Shown here in pieces: positions 59,601 through 64,000 of a DNA stretch of 64,000 nucleotides. The stretch lies in the NCBI RefSeq assembly GCF_022385335.1, contig NZ_CP092431.1, positions 8,060,001-8,124,000 on the forward strand. The letters are read 5' to 3'. The notes below the pieces were generated by a model. The model was not told the DNA's origin. It did not search any database and saw only the letters and a program-made list of their open reading frames with translations. How positions within the stretch are numbered: position 1 is the stretch's first letter; each line of letters starts with the position of its first letter. Origin of the DNA: Streptomyces deccanensis (GTDB taxonomy: Bacteria > Actinomycetota > Actinomycetes > Streptomycetales > Streptomycetaceae). A program made the position numbers and the translations under genes.

Positions 59601-61184
59601 ATGACGGCAGACCGGCGGGACCCCGTGGTCAGGACCCCGTACGGCGACGTACGCGGCACCTACGAGGCCGTGGACGGCGACGGGACGCGGATCGCGGTGT
59701 TCCGGGGCGTCCCGTACGCGGCCCCTCCCTTCGGTCCCCGCCGCTTCCGCCCGCCCTCCCCGCCCGAGCCCTGGTCGGGGGTGCGGGACGCCGTCGCGTT
59801 CGGGCCGACGCCGCCGAAACCGCCGTACTCGGAGGCGTTCGCCCGCTATCTGTCGGACCCCGCCGTCCCGGGCGACGACTGCCTCAACCTGAACGTGTGG
59901 ACGCCGGAGCCGGGCCCTGGGGCCCGGCTGCCGGTCCTGGTGTGGATCCACGGCGGCGCTCTCACCCGGGGCTCGTCGGCGGTCCCGGTCTACGACGGCG
60001 CCGCCTTCGCCCGGGACGGGGTGGTGCTGGTCTCCCTCAACTACCGCCTGGGCGTGGAGGGTTACGGCCTCTTCCCGGACGCCCCGCCCAACCTCGGGCT
60101 GCGAGACCAGCTGGCCGCGCTGGAGTGGGTGCGGGAGTCGATCGGGGAGTTCGGCGGTGATCCGGACCGGGTGACCCTGGCCGGCCAGTCGGCCGGCGCC
60201 ATCAGCGTCGGCGCCCTGCTGGCGATGCCCCGCGCCCGGGGCCTGTTCCGGCGGGCCGTGCTGCAGAGCGGGCCGCCGGAGGCCCTGGACCGGGACAAGG
60301 TGCGCCGGATGGTCCGCCGGATGGCGAACCGGCTCAAGGTCCCGGCCACCGCCGAGGCCTTCGCCGCCGTCGACCGGTCCGCGCTCGTCGAGGCGCAGGC
60401 CGAGGTCGGCCGTCTCAGCAGCCCGGTGCTCGGCGGTCCCGCCTTCGGCATCGTCGTCGACGGCGACCTGCTGCCCACCGACCCGCTTCAGGCACTGACC
60501 GAGCACGGCGCGGCCCCGGGGACCGACCTCCTCATGGGGTGGACCCGCGACGAGCACCGGCTCTGGCTCGTCCCCGGCGGCCTCCAGGAACGCGTCGACC
60601 GCCTCGGGACCGTCGCCCTGGCCGGCGCCCGCGCCCGCTGCCACTGCGGCCCCGAGGTCCCGCGCGCCTACCGGGAACTCCATCCGGACAAGGGCACCGC
60701 CGACCTGGTCGGCCGGCTCGTCACCGACCACCTGTTGCGGGTGCCCCTGCACCGGGTGGCGGACGCCCGCGTCGACCAGGCCCGGTCCTGGGTCTACGAG
60801 TTCGCCTGGTCCTCCGGTCTCCCCGCCCTCGGCTCCTGCCACGCCCTCGAACTCGGCTTCGTCTTCGACACCGGCGACACCCCCGCCTCCGCCAAGCTCG
60901 CCGGCGAGCACCCGCCGCACGACCTTGCCACCGCCCTGCACAGCGCCTGGGTCGGTTTCGCGACGGAGGGCTCGCCCGGCTGGCCGGTCTGGGACCACAC
61001 CCATCCGGTCCGCGTCTTCGACTCCCCGGACGTCGAGCCCGTCGTCCTCGGCCCCTACGACCCCGAGCTCGCCCTCTGGGCCGCGGACGCGCGGCGACCG
61101 CGCAGGGTCCAGGGCGCCGGCACCTTCGTCACCTCGGGCGGAGGCCCCCTCCCGGCCCTGCGCCGCTTCCGCCGGAGCCCGTGA
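59601..61184 (+). CDS. Type B carboxylesterase
   Basis: 527 residues, alpha/beta-hydrolase of the cholinesterase-like family. [13 protein letters not shown] start [14 protein letters not shown], oxyanion [12 protein letters not shown], nucleophile elbow GQSAGAIS, catalytic Glu region [11 protein letters not shown] and His in [12 protein letters not shown]. No signal peptide, so it may act inside the cell on imported acylated sugars. ATG 59601 has GAGGAG 9 nt upstream, better than GTG 59595. Confidence 0.92.
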   Translation: MTADRRDPVVRTPYGDVRGTYEAVDGDGTRIAVFRGVPYAAPPFGPRRFRPPSPPEPWSGVRDAVAFGPTPPKPPYSEAFARYLSDPAVPGDDCLNLNVWTPEPGPGARLPVLVWIHGGALTRGSSAVPVYDGAAFARDGVVLVSLNYRLGVEGYGLFPDAPPNLGLRDQLAALEWVRESIGEFGGDPDRVTLAGQSAGAISVGALLAMPRARGLFRRAVLQSGPPEALDRDKVRRMVRRMANRLKVPATAEAFAAVDRSALVEAQAEVGRLSSPVLGGPAFGIVVDGDLLPTDPLQALTEHGAAPGTDLLMGWTRDEHRLWLVPGGLQERVDRLGTVALAGARARCHCGPEVPRAYRELHPDKGTADLVGRLVTDHLLRVPLHRVADARVDQARSWVYEFAWSSGLPALGSCHALELGFVFDTGDTPASAKLAGEHPPHDLATALHSAWVGFATEGSPGWPVWDHTHPVRVFDSPDVEPVVLGPYDPELALWAADARRPRRVQGAGTFVTSGGGPLPALRRFRRSP

Positions 61185-61205
61185 AGCAGGCTGCCGGCGC
61201 CGCTC

Positions 61206-61961
61206 CTACGCGTGGTCCGTGTCGGGTGCGGCGGTGCCGTCCGTGCGCGTCGGGGGCTTGGTGTGGAGGATCTCGCGGGCCTGCTCGGCGGCGCGGGCGG
61301 TGTTCTCGCCCACGAAGTCGAGGAAGCGGGCGACGTTCTCCAGGCGGGTGGCGGCGGGAGTGCCGGTGCCGAGGACGCCGACGCCCTGGCGGGCGGTCTC
61401 GACGACCTGGGCGATGGCACGGGCGCTGGCGATCATCGACTGGTACCAGACGTCGTCGTCGACGACGTAGCGCTCCCGGCGGCGTTCGCCCTGCTCCCGG
61501 CGGACCATGCCCTGGCTGTCGAGGAACGCGATCGCCTTCGAGATGGACGCCGGGCTGACCTGGAGCCGCTGGGCCAGTTCGGAGGCGGTGAGGCTGCCGC
61601 TGTCGGTGAGGGTGAGGCAGGCCATCACCCGGGCCATCATCGTGGGCATGCCCGAGGCCATCATGACGTTGGTGAACGTCTCCTCGAACTCGCGTACGGC
61701 CTCGGCGTCGCGGCCGTGCGCGAGTTCGGGGGTCTGTGCCGCCCGGGGCGTGGTCCCGCGACGCCGGTGGGCGCGGCGCTCGGTGGCGCGATGGGCCATG
61801 TCGGCGCGGTAGGCGGTGGGGCCGCCGTTGCGCATCACCTCGCGCGTGATCGTCGAGGTGGGGCGTTCCAGGCGTCGGGCGATCTCCGCGTAGGCGAGGC
61901 CGTCGGCCAGCCCCAGCGCGATCTGCTGGCGTTCCTGCTGAGTGAGCCTGCCTCCCGGCAT
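61206..61961 (-). CDS. HTH_38 / GbsR-MarR type transcriptional regulator
   Basis: 251 residues with two DNA-binding units. Residues 1-55 (LTQQERQQIALGLADGLAYA, EIARRLERPTSTITREV) resemble the helix-turn-helix of IS30-type transposases; residues about 90-170 are a winged helix of GbsR/MarR type (LTASELAQRLQVSPASISKA then FLDSQGMVRREQ). It is divergent from the DUF4097-ABC operon, and the intergenic region is full of AACGCAAC-type repeats, so it probably represses that operon and itself. Confidence 0.88.
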   Translation of the reverse strand: MPGGRLTQQERQQIALGLADGLAYAEIARRLERPTSTITREVMRNGGPTAYRADMAHRATERRAHRRRGTTPRAAQTPELAHGRDAEAVREFEETFTNVMMASGMPTMMARVMACLTLTDSGSLTASELAQRLQVSPASISKAIAFLDSQGMVRREQGERRRERYVVDDDVWYQSMIASARAIAQVVETARQGVGVLGTGTPAATRLENVARFLDFVGENTARAAEQAREILHTKPPTRTDGTAAPDTDHA

Positions 61962-62015
61962 CGCTGTTCTCCCTAGTGCTCGGTGGAGCGCCCACCATAG
62001 CGTTCACGCTCTATC

Positions 62016-62139
62016 CATTGCAACGCAACGCGCACGGATGTTGCGTTACTTTCCAGCCCGTTGCAATGATTTCTCGGCTTTGAGCTGCATATTTGTCATT
62101 CCTTCGCAACGAGTGTGTTGCTCGATCCTCGAACGCAAC
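62016..62139. promoter_or_regulatory. Operator cluster of AACGCAAC-type repeats
   Basis: AACGCAAC occurs at 62022-62029 and 62132-62139 and inverted (GTTGCGTT) at 62040-62047. A perfect 10-bp inverted repeat CATTGCAACG (62016-62025) / CGTTGCAATG (62059-62068) overlaps it, and GCAAC-6-GTTGC stands at 62106-62121. All lie between the divergent regulator and DUF4097 genes, a GC-poor stretch; likely binding sites of the 251-residue regulator. Confidence 0.65.
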
Positions 62140-62196
62140 GTAGCTTTTCCGTTGTCGGAAACGAAACGCCGAACGAAGAGCCCAAGGAGAGACACC

Positions 62197-62868
62197 ATGC
62201 AGAAGTTCGACACCCCCGCCCCGATCACCGCCGTCCTGAACATCCCCGCCGGGCGCGTGCAATTCATCGCCGCCGACCGGGCCGACACCACCGTCGACGT
62301 CCGGCCCGCCGATGCCGCCAAGGGCCGGGACGTCCGGGCCGCCGAGCGGACCACGGTCGAGTACGGCGACGGGGTCCTGCGGATCCAGGCCCCGGTGGCG
62401 AAGAGCGAGATCCTCGGCCCGTCCGGCAGCCTGGAGGTGACCGTCCAGCTCCCCGCCGGCTCCCACGTCGAGGCCAAGGCGGCCGCCGCCGAGTTCCGCG
62501 GTGTCGGGCGGCTGGGCGACGTCGCCATCGACGGCGCGCACGGTCAGGTCAAGCTCGACGAGGTGGGCAGCGCCCGCCTGAACATCCTGGCCGGCGACGC
62601 ACTGGTCGGCCGCCTGGAGGGCCCCGCCGACATCACCAGCGGCAAGGGCGACCTGCGCATCACCGAGGCCGCCCGCGGCACGGTCACCCTGCACACCGGG
62701 TACGGCGAGATCTCCGTCGGCGCCGCCGCCGACGCCTCGGCCTCCCTGGACGCAGGCACCTCCCACGGCCGGATCCACAACTCCCTCAGGAACACCGGGG
62801 ACGCCGACGCCCGGCTCGACATCCACGCGACCACCGGCTACGGCGACATCACCGCCCGCAGCCTCTGA
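62197..62868 (+). CDS. DUF4097 family beta-strand repeat protein
   Basis: 223 residues of regularly repeated short strands (VAIDGAHGQVKLDEVGSARL, ADITSGKGDLRITEAARGTV, LHTGYGEISV), the DUF4097/adhesin-like beta-helix pattern. No signal peptide or membrane helix. Function unknown; it is regularly found in front of ABC exporters of the DrrAB type, as here (66 bp). AAGGAG site before ATG 62197. Confidence 0.9.
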   Translation: MQKFDTPAPITAVLNIPAGRVQFIAADRADTTVDVRPADAAKGRDVRAAERTTVEYGDGVLRIQAPVAKSEILGPSGSLEVTVQLPAGSHVEAKAAAAEFRGVGRLGDVAIDGAHGQVKLDEVGSARLNILAGDALVGRLEGPADITSGKGDLRITEAARGTVTLHTGYGEISVGAAADASASLDAGTSHGRIHNSLRNTGDADARLDIHATTGYGDITARSL

Positions 62869-62934
62869 CCCCGCCCCGCCCGACCTCCGCTCAGCCCCCA
62901 ACCCCTGACCTGCGGCTCTGAAGGAGCACCCATC

Positions 62935-63903
62935 ATGACCACCCCGGCCATCGCGGCGAACGGACTGCGCAAGTCCTACGGCGACAAGGTCGTGCTCGAC
63001 GGGGTCGACCTGACCGTCCCCGAGGGAACGATCTTCTCCCTGCTCGGTCCGAACGGGGCCGGCAAGACCACCGTCGTCAAGATCCTCTCCACCCTCGTCC
63101 CGCCCGGCCCCGGCTCCGGCGGGATCCGGGTCGGCGGCCACGACCTCGCCGCCGACCCCCAGGCGGTCCGCGCCACGATCGGTGTCACCGGGCAGTTCTC
63201 CGCCGTCGACGGGCTCATCACCGGCGAGGAGAACATGCTCCTCATGGGGGACCTGCACCACCTGTCCCGGAGGGAGGGGCGGCGGGTCGCCGCCGAACTG
63301 CTGGAGCGCTTCGACCTCACCGAGGCCGCCGGGAAGCCCGCCTCCACCTACTCGGGCGGCATGAAGCGCCGGCTCGACATCGCCATGACCCTGGTCGGCG
63401 GCCCGCGGATCATCTTCCTCGACGAGCCGACCACCGGCCTCGACCCGCGCAGCCGCCACAACATGTGGCAGATCATCCGGGAGCTGGTCGCCGACGGCGT
63501 CACCGTCTTCCTCACCACCCAATACCTGGAGGAGGCCGACGAACTCGCCGACCGCATCGCGGTGCTGAACGGCGGCCGGATCGTGGCCGAGGGCACCGCC
63601 GACGAGCTCAAGCGGCAGATTCCCGGCGGGCACGTCCGCCTCCGCTTCACCGACCCCGCCGCCTACCGCGCGGCCGCCTCCGCGCTGCGCGAGGTCACCC
63701 GGGACGACGAAGCCCTCGCCCTGCACGTCCCCAGCGGCGGCACCCAGCGCGAACTGCGCGCCGTCCTCGACCAGTTGGACGCCGCCGGCATCGAGGCCGA
63801 CGAACTCACCGTGCACACCCCCGACCTCGACGACGTGTTCTTCGCCCTGACCGGCACCGACGTCCCCGCCCAGCCGAACCAGTCCAAGGAGACCGTCCGA
63901 TGA
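62935..63903 (+). CDS. ABC transporter ATP-binding protein, daunorubicin-resistance (DrrA) type
   Basis: 322 residues. Walker A GPNGAGKTT, signature YSGGMKRRLDIAM, Walker B IIFLDEPTTGLD and a DrrA-type C-terminal extension after residue 220 ending in DLDDVFFALTGTD. Exports a hydrophobic compound with the permease that follows; the ligand is unknown. Stop overlaps the permease start by 4 nt (ATGA). Confidence 0.95.
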   Translation: MTTPAIAANGLRKSYGDKVVLDGVDLTVPEGTIFSLLGPNGAGKTTVVKILSTLVPPGPGSGGIRVGGHDLAADPQAVRATIGVTGQFSAVDGLITGEENMLLMGDLHHLSRREGRRVAAELLERFDLTEAAGKPASTYSGGMKRRLDIAMTLVGGPRIIFLDEPTTGLDPRSRHNMWQIIRELVADGVTVFLTTQYLEEADELADRIAVLNGGRIVAEGTADELKRQIPGGHVRLRFTDPAAYRAAASALREVTRDDEALALHVPSGGTQRELRAVLDQLDAAGIEADELTVHTPDLDDVFFALTGTDVPAQPNQSKETVR

Positions 63904-64000
63904 GCGCGCCCCTGGCCACCGCCCGCCCGAACTCCGTCGCCCTCGCGATCCGCGACTCGTCCACGATGCTGCGCCGCAACCTCCTGCACGCGCGCCGCTA
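63900..64000 (+). CDS. ABC transporter permease (DrrB type), N-terminal fragment
   Basis: Only the first 33 codons are inside the window (MSAPLATARPNSVALAIRDS then STMLRRNLLHARR), a cytoplasmic N-terminus of the kind found in ABC-2 permeases. Identity rests on the 4-nt overlap with the DrrA-type gene. Confidence 0.75.
   Translation, partial: MSAPLATARPNSVALAIRDSSTMLRRNLLHARR

Overview
The window is high-GC DNA with the codon bias, short overlapping operons and gene families of a Streptomyces chromosome (MMPL transporter, BrkB, DrrA-type ABC exporter, AidB-like acyl-CoA dehydrogenase, GAF regulator, Tat-secreted hydrolases). No rRNA, tRNA or CRISPR array was seen. From memory, the sulfur operon matches the S. 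coelicolor SCO6093-SCO6102 gene order.

Layout. (1) 1-3258: partial MMPL transporter, a DUF1697 protein and a mycothiol-dependent-type enzyme. (2) 3240-12841, minus strand: complete sulfur assimilation operon, reading leader peptide, sir, small zinc-ribbon protein, cysH, cysC, cysD, cysN, sulfonate ABC transporter (ssuA, ssuB, ssuC), and a CbiX-type chelatase that would make siroheme for Sir. (3) 12934-18560: GNAT enzyme, secreted protein, GAF/winged-helix regulator, AidB-like flavoprotein. (4) 18624-26907, minus strand: a compact biosynthetic operon. SbnA and SbnB should make L-2,3-diaminopropionate; a SyrP-like oxygenase, an adenylation/carrier NRPS and a separate carrier protein fused to a six-helix, three-soluble-domain polymerase of poly-lysine-synthetase (Pls) type follow. 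It looks like a split Pls-like homopoly(amino acid) synthetase. (5) 27476-32667: BrkB, an NmrA-like protein and AraC regulator flanked by a 42-bp inverted repeat, a DUF6597-type regulator, a VOC protein, a lipoprotein.

(6) 32828-36211: accessory patch with an SMI1/KNR4 protein, a complete IS256-family element (inverted repeats, 9-bp target duplication, passenger ORF) and an IS5-type transposase remnant. (7) 36212-39562: membrane sulfatase-superfamily protein and LacI regulator. (8) 39864-45679: the most unusual part. A trypsin-like protease (split by a frameshift in a G7 run) is translationally coupled to a protein joining a trypsin-like protease to a full-length, divergent GroEL-like chaperonin; a membrane NACHT NTPase converges on the pair. 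I read this as a candidate undescribed conflict or quality-control system. (9) 45925-61184: carbohydrate locus with GH43, sugar ABC transporter, 2-hydroxyacid dehydrogenase, GH28, two alginate-lyase-family proteins and a carboxylesterase, with several CG-centred palindromes of LacI type between the divergent halves. (10) 61206-64000: HTH regulator, a repeat-rich operator region, DUF4097 protein and a DrrAB-type ABC exporter running off the window.

Family assignments come from reading translated sequence and remembered family motifs; no database search was run.
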